From Acidovorax sp. sic0104 (lineage in GTDB: Bacteria; Pseudomonadota; Gammaproteobacteria; Burkholderiales; Burkholderiaceae_C): a DNA stretch of 64,000 nucleotides. The notes below the pieces were generated by a model that was given only the letters and a program-made list of their open reading frames with translations, ran no database searches and was not told where the DNA came from. Where the stretch lies: assembly GCF_019219095.1 (NCBI RefSeq), contig NZ_JAHUWH010000001.1, positions 1 to 64,000 on the forward strand, read 5' to 3'. A program made the position numbers and the translations under genes. Positions 1-8,513 of the stretch are shown here, piece after piece (positions within the stretch are counted from its first letter, which is position 1; the number at the start of each line of letters is the position of its first letter).

Positions 1-1257
1 GTGGGGGAAGGCGGTATTCTCGTAGAGGAACTGGCGGGTGGTGTTGCCTGGGTAGGTGACCGTGGCCAGGCGCCCTGCACTGTCGTAGGCGTAGCCGATG
101 ACGCTGCCGTCCGAGGCGGTCACGGAGGTGAGCTTGTCGCCCTGGGGGCCATAGGCGAACGTCAGGCTGCGGCCGAAGGCGTTGGTAACGGTGGCCAGGC
201 GGCCGGAGTTGTTGTAGGTGTAGGTGGTGACCCAGCCGTTGCGGGCGGTCTTGGTGAGGAGCTTGCCTTCCAAGGAGAAGCGCAGGGTGCTGCCGTCGCT
301 GGTGGTTTGCAGCGTCCAGCCGGTGGTGTCCGACAGCAGGGTGTCCGCGTTGTTGGTGGCGGTCCAAGCGCCTGTGGAGGTGTTTTTGGCGAAGGCTTTG
401 AGGGAGTCGCCGCCGAAGGTTACTGACACTGTGGCGGGAGCGGTATTGGGGAAACTGTACGGTTCAACGGTGAGGACCACGCGGTGGTTGTGGTCCCAGA
501 CCATGCCCAGGTTGTCTGTTGCGCGGCTAGTGTCTGTGGCCCAAGAGCTGCGGTACGTGCGGCTCAGATAGAGAGCGTCCGCACCGTCACCTGACCAGTC
601 GGTTTCTGAACGGAATTTCTCGCCAGATGCGGGCAATATGGGACGGCCCGCAGACCCGCCATCGGAGAAAGAGAAATTACCGCCAGAGCCGCCACCGCCG
701 AAGGCAGGGCAATATTGAGGTGGCTCATTTTTTGGCGGATTATTAGGAGGCGGGTTGCCGGCCGCTCGACACATACCAGCTGCGTTATCTTCCTGATATC
801 CGGGGTTGCACTCGCACGTGCCGTTGATCGCAGTACTATTTGCGGGGCAGTACGGAACGAGCTTTACTGCCAGAGATTGATTATGCCTAGCTTCTCCACT
901 CCAGGGATTAATCGTGAAATAGACGCAATCACCAGCATAGGTCCCGTACCAAGGGCGCGGGGTATCTACAGGCCCCACATAGCGATAACCCAAGAGTCCC
1001 GGATTATACTTTTCATATTCCCCCACCTCTTTAGCGAACATATCTCGACATGCAGCGTCCTTGCTTGGAAACCACTTATCTAAAGCCGGGTCATGATTGT
1101 GATGATAGTTCGGCACCTGAAATTCATTGGCCGGCCGCATCCCCGCATGCGCCGGATTAATCGCAATACATAAAAACAAAGACAGCGCCATCAAAAAAAC
1201 CGCATTCTTGAAAGACAAGAAAACGGCCTTGGAATATTTCAGAATACGAACAATCAC
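1..1257 (-). CDS. RHS/YD-repeat secreted protein, 5' part only (runs off left edge)
   Basis: The first 419 codons of an RHS-family protein are present; the rest lies beyond position 1. The GTG start at 1257 follows a strong GGGAGGGA site. Residues about 7-37 form a hydrophobic signal segment ending in PAHA. A Cys-containing region follows (GTCECNPGYQ), then a Pro/Asn and Gly/Ser-rich linker, then the RHS lead-in (YLSRTYRSSW). From about residue 340 there are typical YD repeats (YTYNNSGRLATV, YAYDSAGRLATV). RHS proteins build a large shell that carries a variable C-terminal toxin, which cannot be seen here. Base composition is AT-richer in the first 200 codons than in the repeats, consistent with accessory DNA. 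Family call is firm; any toxin role is inference. Confidence 0.85.
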   Translation of the reverse strand, partial: MIVRILKYSKAVFLSFKNAVFLMALSLFLCIAINPAHAGMRPANEFQVPNYHHNHDPALDKWFPSKDAACRDMFAKEVGEYEKYNPGLLGYRYVGPVDTPRPWYGTYAGDCVYFTINPWSGEARHNQSLAVKLVPYCPANSTAINGTCECNPGYQEDNAAGMCRAAGNPPPNNPPKNEPPQYCPAFGGGGSGGNFSFSDGGSAGRPILPASGEKFRSETDWSGDGADALYLSRTYRSSWATDTSRATDNLGMVWDHNHRVVLTVEPYSFPNTAPATVSVTFGGDSLKAFAKNTSTGAWTATNNADTLLSDTTGWTLQTTSDGSTLRFSLEGKLLTKTARNGWVTTYTYNNSGRLATVTNAFGRSLTFAYGPQGDKLTSVTASDGSVIGYAYDSAGRLATVTYPGNTTRQFLYENTAFPH

Positions 1258-1700
1258 AACCACTCCCTCCCAACAGAATTATTTTCTCGACCGCCACACC
1301 CGAGCACGAGATATATTTCGGTGCACGGTTTCAATGATGGCTACCTGGTTAGCCTTGGACTTAAGGCATAGCATCAGTCTTTTTTTCCGCGCCCGCACTA
1401 TGCACAAAAATTTTCAACCAACTGTACAAAATTTACAGCTATAAAAAATTATTGTGTCGGAGCGCCTACCCGCTCGTCTCGACTCCACCCACTCGCGCTT
1501 TACCGATACAGCTTACTGGGGAAGCGAGAAATCGCGCATAAGCCTCATGCGCGAAAATTGTTACCAAAGGCACTACCGGAAACGAGCGAGGCGCAGCACG
1601 CTATAGCAGTGTCGTGACGTGACCACGCGATGCCGAATAGGACCGTTTGAACCACCGAAGCCGATCGATTTCCCCACCGGAATGGCCGCATCGCGGAGTC
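1258..1700. other. AT-rich intergenic stretch upstream of the RHS gene
   Basis: No supported gene. The first 200 bases are clearly richer in A/T than the surroundings and presumably carry the promoter of the minus-strand RHS gene. The remainder leads into the candidate small RNA at about 1737. Short ORFs here have no ribosome site and no family resemblance. Confidence 0.4.
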
Positions 1701-1736
1701 TTGCAAAGGGCTGCAGAGTCCGTCTAGAATGAACCC

Positions 1737-1866
1737 ACATCAAGAGTCGGGCTGACGCTCGCACCAACCTGCCTCCGGGGCAAGGTGGTCCGCCAAATGG
1801 CGATGTGGCCCCATCAAGGCAACGAAGCCCGTGCAGCGTCATCCCTCCTCGTGAGGGATTTTTCGT
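1737..1866 (+). ncRNA. Candidate small RNA (promoter plus terminator, no ORF)
   Basis: A sigma70-like promoter, TTGCAA (1701-1706), 18 bp spacer, TAGAAT (1725-1730), is followed about 110 bases later by a good intrinsic terminator at 1841-1863. The interval has no convincing ORF and contains several short self-complementary segments, so a transcript of roughly 125-130 nt is predicted. No RNA family was recognised. It could instead be the leftover leader of a deleted gene. Confidence 0.3.
1841..1863 (+). terminator. Intrinsic terminator
   Basis: A perfect 7-bp stem, ATCCCTC / GAGGGAT, with a 5-base loop is followed by a T tract and TCGTTT. It lies at the end of the candidate small RNA. Confidence 0.6.
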
Positions 1867-2170
1867 TTCTGGCTTGGTCTGCCACCCATTCTGGGGAAGT
1901 TGACTGGGGGGATTTCCGTCCGAATTGCAGCCCCCGGCACCACGCCATCGCTGCTAAAGAGGAGCAGCTCATGCATGAGCTTGGAAACTTCACGCTGGCC
2001 CGCGCTCGACGCTTGGCCGTAGTCACCCAGTGCATCCCCGAGCAGATCGAGCTTGCTCGTGTACTACGAAGCCTATCGGGCAGGCTCAACTTGCACCGCC
2101 CCCGACCAGCTGCCATACGGCGTCGTTCGCAGTCCATAGGCACGCCACAGGGCTGCAGAACGGCAAGAAC

Positions 2171-2485
2171 ATGAAATTGAAATGCCGAGCAGGCGACCTC
2201 GCGCTAGTGATCCATGACGAACCCGGTTGCAAGGCCAACATTGGCCGCATCGTGCGATTGCAGGGGCCGGCCGCACATAGCAAATACTACGCGCGCTATT
2301 GTTGGTTGATCTTCCCAGTCGACGATCGACCCTGGCTGGTGATGCGGAACCACGGCCCCGAAGAGGTGCCAATCGCGCCGAACCACCTGATCGATCACCC
2401 CGATCAGTGGTTGATGCCGTTGCGGACCGCGGAGGGCCTTGCACGACACCGCTCCCGTTGTCGACATCAAACGAAGCGCGCTTAA
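2171..2485 (+). CDS. Hypothetical protein (104 aa), accessory-region type
   Basis: A 104-residue protein of unknown function. The reading frame is open from 2030, but only the part from the ATG at 2171 looks like protein (MKLKCRAGDLALVIHDEPGC); the upstream codons give low-complexity residues. It has a compact N-terminal part suggesting a small beta-rich fold (AGDLALVIHDEP, GRIVRLQGP, LIFPVDDRPWLV) and a basic, His/Arg-rich tail. Proteins of this appearance are common in genomic islands and prophages, which is an impression and not a search result. The stop overlaps the end of the convergent XRE gene by 4 bp. No function can be assigned. Confidence 0.55.
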   Translation: MKLKCRAGDLALVIHDEPGCKANIGRIVRLQGPAAHSKYYARYCWLIFPVDDRPWLVMRNHGPEEVPIAPNHLIDHPDQWLMPLRTAEGLARHRSRCRHQTKRA

Positions 2486-2847
2486 GAGGTCTTGCCAAGT
2501 GGTCGCACGTGGTAGCTCGCCAAAGATTCAAGCAACCGCTGCTTGTCGGTAGCTGGCAATGCTGCGACTGCGAGGATGAGCTCTGCGAGGACCTCGTCAT
2601 CGCAGTAGAGATATGGCAAAGGCACCTTGAGCGCCTTGGCGATCAAGCGCGCCGTCGCAATCTGCGGCTCATGCACGCCGGTTTCATAGCGGCTCATGCG
2701 TGCACTGGCGCTGCCTTCATCGATGCCAATGGCCACCCCAAGACGGTCCTGCGGCATCCCTAGGCGCTCGCGTGCCATGCGCATGCGCCGACCGAATGTG
2801 GTCGATCTGGACGCTTTGGCCGGCTGCTGAACAATCGTGGAAGACAC
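2482..2847 (-). CDS. XRE-family HTH transcriptional regulator
   Basis: A 121-residue DNA-binding regulator. Residues about 17-82 form a helix-turn-helix XRE/Cro domain (FGRRMRMARERLGMPQDRLG, then SARMSRYETGVHEPQ and KALKVPLPYLYCDD). The helical tail (LILAVAALPATDKQRLLESL) resembles the dimerisation tail of phage-type repressors. The frame is open to 3036, but the GTG at 2847 is preferred: the codons upstream do not look like protein and the divergent gene starts at 2932. This start lies 2 bases from the perfect inverted repeat 2849-2896, so the protein probably represses itself and the divergent lipoprotein/membrane gene pair. The ligand or signal is unknown. Confidence 0.75.
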   Translation of the reverse strand: MSSTIVQQPAKASRSTTFGRRMRMARERLGMPQDRLGVAIGIDEGSASARMSRYETGVHEPQIATARLIAKALKVPLPYLYCDDEVLAELILAVAALPATDKQRLLESLASYHVRPLGKTS

Positions 2848-2848
2848 C

Positions 2849-2896
2849 CTTCGAATTTCGTAAATTCGCCATAAAATTTCTCTACGAAATTCGAAG
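2849..2896. promoter_or_regulatory. Operator: 14-bp perfect inverted repeat between divergent genes
   Basis: CTTCGAATTTCGTA (2849-2862) and its exact reverse complement TACGAAATTCGAAG (2883-2896) flank a 20-base spacer. Each arm contains its own near-palindrome, CGAATTTCG (2852-2860) and CGAAATTCG (2885-2893), with centres 33 bp apart, about three helical turns. The site covers the promoter space of both the XRE gene and the gene at 2932. It is very likely the XRE operator. Confidence 0.75.
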
Positions 2897-2931
2897 ATTT
2901 CATGTAACAGCAACCAAATGACGGAGCGGAT

Positions 2932-3324
2932 ATGAAAGCAAAAAGTCTTGCGAGGAACGCACTCACCGTCCTCGCGCTCATCCAATTGGCGGGATGCACT
3001 GGGCACCTCAAGCTCGTGGAAGATGGCAAGGTCCACTCAGGCCGGTACGACCAGCTGTCCAAGTCGTTGGAGATCAATGTGGACGGCGTGCTGTACCGCG
3101 GGAGCTTCGTGCAGGGAGTTTCCGCCGGCTTCGGCACCGCCATGACGGGCACCCGGGTTGGCATCAGCACGGTGATGGTCACTGACGGCAGCGGGCAAGC
3201 ACTGCTCACGTCTCCTGAAGGCAAGGTGCTGCGATGCGTCTTCGGCCCCGTGGTGGCGTGGCGCGGCCAGGGTCAATGCCAGACCAATGAAGGCCGCCTC
3301 TTCGACCTGCTGATTGGGCAGTAG
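2932..3324 (+). CDS. Small lipoprotein, hypothetical
   Basis: A 130-residue predicted outer-membrane or periplasmic lipoprotein. The N-terminus has a short basic stretch, a hydrophobic segment and a lipobox, LAGC, placing the lipidated Cys at about residue 22. The mature part is rich in short beta-strand-like segments (KLVEDGKVHSGRYD, VDGVLYRGSFVQG), suggesting a small beta fold. A Cys pair sits near the C-terminus. The gene starts 35 bases after the inverted-repeat operator and has a GGAG ribosome site at about 2922. It is followed after 10 bases by the zinc-ribbon membrane gene, so the two form an operon divergent from the XRE regulator. No known family was recognised. Confidence 0.7.
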   Translation: MKAKSLARNALTVLALIQLAGCTGHLKLVEDGKVHSGRYDQLSKSLEINVDGVLYRGSFVQGVSAGFGTAMTGTRVGISTVMVTDGSGQALLTSPEGKVLRCVFGPVVAWRGQGQCQTNEGRLFDLLIGQ

Positions 3325-3334
3325 GAGTATCACT

Positions 3335-4315
3335 ATGGCCCCATCTTCCGCGTGGATTGAAGTCTCCCAAGAAGAGGCCAGGAAGCACCCTCTATACGGC
3401 GTGCGGGGCTGGCTGCTGCTGTTTGCAGTCGGCATGCTTCTCGCTGCTGTCAAGTCGCTGGGCGATGCGGGTTCGATGGCTAAGGATGCAGGGCTGACTC
3501 TCAGCCAGATGTTCGAGCTCGGGATCCCCCTCGTGCGCTTCTACAAAACTGCACTAGGGGCCCAGGTCCTTCAAACTACTGTCGTTCTCTGGATGATGCT
3601 TGCCAAGCCGGCAGCATTCCGTGTGATGACGAGCTGGATTCTGATCATAGGTTTTCCCGCCACCGCTGTCGTGCAGTTGGTCCTGGCCCCCTTCGACGGC
3701 AACACCGCCACGCTGAGCGAGATGTCGATCCTGTGGGCCATTTCCTGCGCCACCTCGGTCACGTATCTCAACCTTTCGCGTCGAGTGCGCGTGACCTTCG
3801 AACACCGGATTCGCAGCGACGATGCGATGATGGCCGTGGTCGCGGCGCCGCCCAGTGCACTTACGAGGGAACAACGCGAGGTTCCGTCTGCACAAGCGCC
3901 GGCTCGCCAGCATGTCCACCCGGCCATCCACAGTTCAGCGGCAAGCGAAACCGTGACCGACGAGGATCACTGGGCGCAAGCCTTGGCGGAGTTCGACGGA
4001 CCAGGGCGCCGCCCGGGACTGTGGGCTCGCTCATTCGTCCAGGCTCAAGGTGACGAGATCAAGGCCAAAGTGTTCTATCTTGGTGCCCGGGTAGATGAAC
4101 TTGCCCGCACCAGGTGCAAGCTCGCAGAGGGCGATGGTCCAGCGAACGCAAACACATCGGCGTCGGCGACCGCAACGTCAAGTGCACCTCAGCAGAAGGC
4201 GACTTGCCCAAACTGCTCGAAACCACTGATGCTCACGGACCAAGAGTGTTCGCACTGCAAGGCGATTTTTGGTCCTGGCGCTACGTGGGGTCCAATCCCT
4301 CTGGCAACAAGCTGA
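3335..4315 (+). CDS. DUF2569-like membrane protein with C-terminal zinc ribbon
   Basis: A 326-residue membrane protein. An N-terminal signature, YGVRGWLLLFAVGM, is typical of DUF2569-family proteins and is followed by four hydrophobic segments within about residues 20-150. The soluble C-terminal half is low-complexity and ends in a zinc ribbon, CPNCSKPL...CSHCKAIFG (two CxxC knuckles), near residues 298-318. The ATG at 3335 is chosen because AGGAG lies 8 bases upstream; the frame's earlier ATG at 3314 lies inside the preceding gene. It is probably co-transcribed with the lipoprotein gene. The zinc ribbon fused to the membrane domain suggests a regulatory or protein-binding role, which is inference. 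Confidence 0.65.
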   Translation: MAPSSAWIEVSQEEARKHPLYGVRGWLLLFAVGMLLAAVKSLGDAGSMAKDAGLTLSQMFELGIPLVRFYKTALGAQVLQTTVVLWMMLAKPAAFRVMTSWILIIGFPATAVVQLVLAPFDGNTATLSEMSILWAISCATSVTYLNLSRRVRVTFEHRIRSDDAMMAVVAAPPSALTREQREVPSAQAPARQHVHPAIHSSAASETVTDEDHWAQALAEFDGPGRRPGLWARSFVQAQGDEIKAKVFYLGARVDELARTRCKLAEGDGPANANTSASATATSSAPQQKATCPNCSKPLMLTDQECSHCKAIFGPGATWGPIPLATS

Positions 4316-4389
4316 TCAGCGCCTACACCTCGTCGCAGAGGCGTCTGCATTCGGTGCTTCTCGCGCTGCGAGAACCCTGGCGCCAAGAG

Positions 4390-4729
4390 CGGCGTGCATG
4401 CGCTCAAGGTTCATAAAACCATCCTTCAGTGGGGCATGATCGCCAAGCAGCCGCTGGGCCCGCAGTTCGAGATCGTGGCACTGGAGGCGGATACCCCCAC
4501 GCGGGCGAGCCCCTGCGCGTGCTGTTCGAAGGCCAGCCCATCGAGCGCATCCGCCTGTCGCTCGGTGAAAAAAAGCGCCGCGGTCACCAGGGTGGCCGAC
4601 GGCACGGCCACTATCACACCGGCAGCGGGCCCCAACCAGTTGCGGGCGGTACGACGTGTGCCGGTGGCCAACGACGCACGCAGCACCAGCATGAGCTGGG
4701 AGCACCTGCTGGCACTTCTGCCGCATTGA
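4390..4729 (+). pseudogene. Decayed DUF4198-family gene (3' fragment with frameshifts)
   Basis: Remnant of a DUF4198 protein, a periplasmic family often encoded beside TonB-dependent receptors. In one frame it reads HKTILQWGMIAKQPLGPQFE and IVALEADTP. It then shifts to the next frame for AGEPLRVLFEGQPIE and returns to the first frame for VADGTATITPAAGPNQLRAV, VRRVPVANDAR and SWEHLLALLPH before the stop at 4729. The N-terminal half and signal peptide are missing. At least two frameshifts (near 4495 and 4580) make it non-functional. It points tail-to-tail at the TonB receptor, as an intact copy would in a metal-uptake locus. Family identification is from memory of the motif. Confidence 0.6.
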
Positions 4730-4760
4730 GATCCATGGCCCCGCCTGCGCGCGCCCTGGG

Positions 4761-7289
4761 CTAGAACATGCCGCGCAGCGTCACGCTCGCATAGCGGGGC
4801 TCACCGTACCAGTTGCCGTAGCCCGAGGTGCCCACCGTCTGGTAGTAGGTCTTGTCGAACACGTTGCGCACGTTGAACATGGCCGACCAGTGGCGGTTGA
4901 TGCGGTACTCGGCGAACAGGTCCCACACCGCGCGGCCGGGCTCACGGAACTGGAAGGGCGTGGTGCGCCCCGTGGACTGGCCGTTGGCGTCCAGCACTGC
5001 AGCCGTACCCGCCACGTAGGTGGCGCTCTGCACGTTGACGCCGCCGCCCACGCGCCAGGCCGATGCGTCGCCCGGCAGGCGCACGCTGGTAAACAGCTTG
5101 AGCAGGTGTCGCGGCGTGATGCTGCTGTAGCGCCCGTTGTCGGCCTTGTTGCTGTTGCTGTTGAAGGTGTAGCCAGCGCTCAGCAGCCAGCCGGGGCGCA
5201 GCTCGCCGCTGGCTTCCAGGTCCAGGCCCTGGCTCACGATGCGGCCATCGTCCAGCCAGCAGCAGTTACTGCCCAGCTCGCCCGGCGTGGTGGGATAGGC
5301 GCTGTCGCGCACCGCCTCGCCGTTGCGCCTGATGTGGTAGAGCGCGGCGGCAACGTCCAGGCGGCCGTCGAGCAGTTCGCCCTTGATGCCGACCTCGGCG
5401 TTGCGGCCGGTGATGGCGTCCAGCGGCGAGCCCGGCAACGGCCCCTTGAGCCGGTCGGCCTGCGACTTGTAGGTCTCGGCCAAGCTGGCATAAGCGGTCC
5501 AGCGGCCGTCGAGGTCGTAGGTGAGGCCGCCGTAGGGGGTGGTGATGCCACTCTCCTGGTAATGGGTGACCTGGTTGCTCGTGGGCCGGCCCTGAGCGTT
5601 CAGGTCGCGGTAGATATAGTCATAGGCGTGGCGGCTGTGGCGCGCGCCGGCGATGAGCTTGAGCCGGTCGGCCAGCTGCAGCCGCGCCACGCCGAACACT
5701 CCGCTCTGCTCGATGCCGTAGTTCGGGTAGTCGAAGAACGGCACGTGGTTGCCCGGGTCGGGATAGGCCGCAGGATTGAACGCGAAGATGTTTTCCAGCG
5801 TATACATCGTGGACGAGCGCCGGCCGAGCGCGGTCGATTCCACGCGCTGCCAGTTGCCGCCGGCCAGCAGCTCGTGGTTGCGGCCCAGCAGGTCGAAGCG
5901 GCCCTTGAGCGTCACGTCCACGGTGCTCTGGTCGGCCGTGTAGCGGTAGCTCGTGGGCTGGCTGACTCCGCCGCGCCCGGTAGTGGGCGCGATGGCGGTG
6001 GCCCAGCCCACGCCAGCCCGGTCGTCGCGCTGGCCCACGTGCATCGCGTTGAGCGCCAGCGACCAGCCTCCGACCAGCTGCTGCTCGAGCTTGGCAAAGG
6101 CGGTGTTCACCTCGCGGTTGAAGTGGCTCCAGTCGCTGGCCAGGTAGATGCTGCGCGGCAGCTTGAGGTCGGCACCGTTGGTGGCGCGCGGTAGGCCGTT
6201 GCCCACGTAGGGGTCGTGCCGCCGGTCGTGGCTGGCACCCAAGGTGACCAGGGTGTCGGGAGTGGCGTCCCATTCGAGCACGCCGTAGAGCAGGGCGGCA
6301 TCGCTGTCGCCGCCGCGCTGGAAGCTGTCGGTCTCGCGGTACGAGAGCACGGCACGTCCGCGCAGGCGCCGGTCTTGCGTCAGCGGGCCGGACACATCGA
6401 CGTCGCTGCGCAGCGTGTTCCAACGGCCGGCCGAAAGCATCACCTCCACCTGCGGTTCGCGCGTGGGGCGCTTGCGCACCAGGTTGATGGCGCCGCCCGG
6501 CTCGCCCGAGCCGGAGAACAGCGCGTCCGCACCGCGCAGCACCTCCACCTGCTCGAACTGGGCCGCATCGGGCACGGCGTTGAACAGGTAGCCGTGGTAC
6601 AGGCCGGCGCCTCCGTCCACCTTGAGGTTGGTGATCTTGAAACCACGCGCATAGTAGCTTTCGATGACCGAGCTGGTCTGCTGCACCGTCACGCCGGGCG
6701 TCTGCTCGGCCACATCGCGCAGGCTGGTCAATTGCTGGTCTTCCATGCGCTGGCGCGTCATAACGCTCACTGTCTGCGCCACCTCGCGCGGCTTTTGCGC
6801 CATGCCGCCGATGCCCAGGCGCGCCGCAGCGTAGGAGCTGCTGCCGTCGCTGGTGGAGGCACGGTCCGCCCGAGCGTCCACGCGCACCTCAGCCAGGGAG
6901 GCTGTGGCGCTGGGAGCGCGTGGCGCCGTGCCCGCGGCGGGCAGCGCGCGCAGTGCGTAGCCGCCGTTGGCCTGACGCACCGCCTGCAGTGGCGTGCCGG
7001 CCAGCACGGCGGCAAACCCGCCTTCCACGCTGTGACTGCCGCGCACGCCGGGACTTCGCAGGCCGGCCGTCTGCTCGGGCGTGAAGGTCAGCGCCACACC
7101 GGCATGCACGGCCACGCTGCGCAGCGCCGCATCGAGCGGGCCGGCAGGAATGTCGAATGCCAGCTGCGCGGCTGCAGAATTTGTCGCAGCAGCCGGAGGT
7201 GCGGCAGACGCCTGCGCCTGTGCCCAGGCCGTGCTGGCCAGCAGCACGGTGATGGCGCATGCCACGCGATGCAGATGTGTACGGGGCAT
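4761..7289 (-). CDS. TonB-dependent siderophore receptor with STN signalling domain
   Basis: Outer-membrane ferric-siderophore receptor, 842 residues from the ATG at 7289. A signal peptide (VACAITVLLASTAWAQAQA) is followed by a secretin/TonB short N-terminal domain (LAFDIPAGPLDAALRSVAVH) at about residues 40-95, which contacts the FecR anti-sigma factor. The plug follows (REVAQTVSVMTRQRMEDQQL, EVLRGADALFSGSGEPGGAI), then the 22-strand barrel, ending in Phe. It is third in the fecI-fecR-receptor unit, about 180 bases after fecR. The frame is open upstream to 7340, but only the 7289 start gives a clean signal peptide. Substrate is unknown. The plug is most like FhuE/FpvA-type receptors for hydroxamate or mixed siderophores, which is inference. 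Confidence 0.9.
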   Translation of the reverse strand: MPRTHLHRVACAITVLLASTAWAQAQASAAPPAAATNSAAAQLAFDIPAGPLDAALRSVAVHAGVALTFTPEQTAGLRSPGVRGSHSVEGGFAAVLAGTPLQAVRQANGGYALRALPAAGTAPRAPSATASLAEVRVDARADRASTSDGSSSYAAARLGIGGMAQKPREVAQTVSVMTRQRMEDQQLTSLRDVAEQTPGVTVQQTSSVIESYYARGFKITNLKVDGGAGLYHGYLFNAVPDAAQFEQVEVLRGADALFSGSGEPGGAINLVRKRPTREPQVEVMLSAGRWNTLRSDVDVSGPLTQDRRLRGRAVLSYRETDSFQRGGDSDAALLYGVLEWDATPDTLVTLGASHDRRHDPYVGNGLPRATNGADLKLPRSIYLASDWSHFNREVNTAFAKLEQQLVGGWSLALNAMHVGQRDDRAGVGWATAIAPTTGRGGVSQPTSYRYTADQSTVDVTLKGRFDLLGRNHELLAGGNWQRVESTALGRRSSTMYTLENIFAFNPAAYPDPGNHVPFFDYPNYGIEQSGVFGVARLQLADRLKLIAGARHSRHAYDYIYRDLNAQGRPTSNQVTHYQESGITTPYGGLTYDLDGRWTAYASLAETYKSQADRLKGPLPGSPLDAITGRNAEVGIKGELLDGRLDVAAALYHIRRNGEAVRDSAYPTTPGELGSNCCWLDDGRIVSQGLDLEASGELRPGWLLSAGYTFNSNSNKADNGRYSSITPRHLLKLFTSVRLPGDASAWRVGGGVNVQSATYVAGTAAVLDANGQSTGRTTPFQFREPGRAVWDLFAEYRINRHWSAMFNVRNVFDKTYYQTVGTSGYGNWYGEPRYASVTLRGMF

Positions 7290-7469
7290 AGGGGTTGCGA
7301 TAGGGCGCAACGTCTGGTTGCGTGCGGGGGTGTCCCTCATGTCGAAGATCCTCGGGTTCCGGTTTCTGGTTGCGAAAGAAAATCAGCTCACCAGAGAGGG
7401 ACGCGCGAGACGCCAAAACAGCTCATGCCCGACCGCGGGGCGGTGTCATCCCGCTGCGCGGGGCACTGT

Positions 7470-8513
7470 CTACTCCTGCGGCTCCACCACCACCCACCAC
7501 TGCGCGCGCGTGCGCACCTGCACTGGCAGCGAGTTGGGAAGCAGGGCCAGCACGGCGTCGGTGTCGGCCTGCGGTCCTAGGGGAAACACGCCCGACAGGC
7601 GCAGGCCCGCCACGGCCGGGTGAGCGCGCAGCCAGCCGCGGCGGTAACGGCCTAATTCGACCAGGAAGTCGTCCAGTCGCTGGTTCTCTACCACTAGCAG
7701 GCCCTGGCTCCAGGCCGTGTCGCCCGGCACCGCGGCGCGCAGGCCGTGCGCGGCATCGGCGCGCAGCCATGCGGCCTGGCCGGCCTCCACGCGCAGCGGG
7801 GTAGCCCCGCCCTGGGGTTCCAGCTCCACCGCGCCTTGCAGTACGGCCACACGGGTTTCGGCCGGCTCCTGGCGCACGCTGAAGCGCGTGCCCAGCGGCC
7901 GGATACGGCCCTGTTCGGTCTCGACCACGAACGGCCGTTCGCCCAGAGCACCACCGGGGTGCCCGGTGGCCACCATCACCTCCCCGGCCAGCAGACTCAC
8001 CTGGCGCTGCATCGCGTTGAAGTGCAGCACCACACGACTGGCCGTGCCCAGGGTCAGCACCGTGCCGTCGGGCAGGGTGACGGTGCGCCGCTCGCCTGTG
8101 CCGCTGGCATAGTCGGCCTGCAGGTGCTGCCAGGGCTGCTGGCGCCAGGCCAGCCAGGCGGTGGGCGCCACCACCAATGCGGTGGCCAGGCCCAGCAGCT
8201 GCCGGCGCCGGCCGCGTGGCGCCGCCGTCAGCCCGTGGTAGGCGGCACCGCCCGCGTTCAGCCCCGGCAGCGCCTGGGTGACGGCAGCCAGGTGCTGCCA
8301 GGCGCGTGCATGGTCCGCATGCGCGCCCAGCCAGGCCTGCCAGTTCGAGCGATCCTGTGCGCCCGCCTCGCCCGAGCTCAGCAGCACGAACCACTGCACG
8401 GCCGCCTGCGCCACCTCGGGCGCCAGCGGTAGCCCGCCGGCCCGCACGCCCGATGCGGCGGGCGGGGCAGACAAGCGCTGCGGCGCAGCGAGGGGAGCAG
8501 ATGTGCCCGTCAT
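7470..8513 (-). CDS. fecR: FecR-family anti-sigma regulator
   Basis: A 347-residue inner-membrane regulator that relays receptor occupancy to the ECF sigma factor. A cytoplasmic N-terminal FecR_N segment (AVQWFVLLSSGEAG... WQAWLGAHADHARAWQHL) spans about residues 37-75. A membrane segment follows (LLGLATALVVAPTAWLAW, about 105-122), then the periplasmic FecR domain (RTVTLPDGTVLTLGTASRVV, AVLQGAVELEP). A C-terminal STN-like segment receives the receptor signal. The start overlaps the fecI stop by 4 bases (ATGA), so the two are translationally coupled. Confidence 0.9.
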   Translation of the reverse strand: MTGTSAPLAAPQRLSAPPAASGVRAGGLPLAPEVAQAAVQWFVLLSSGEAGAQDRSNWQAWLGAHADHARAWQHLAAVTQALPGLNAGGAAYHGLTAAPRGRRRQLLGLATALVVAPTAWLAWRQQPWQHLQADYASGTGERRTVTLPDGTVLTLGTASRVVLHFNAMQRQVSLLAGEVMVATGHPGGALGERPFVVETEQGRIRPLGTRFSVRQEPAETRVAVLQGAVELEPQGGATPLRVEAGQAAWLRADAAHGLRAAVPGDTAWSQGLLVVENQRLDDFLVELGRYRRGWLRAHPAVAGLRLSGVFPLGPQADTDAVLALLPNSLPVQVRTRAQWWVVVEPQE

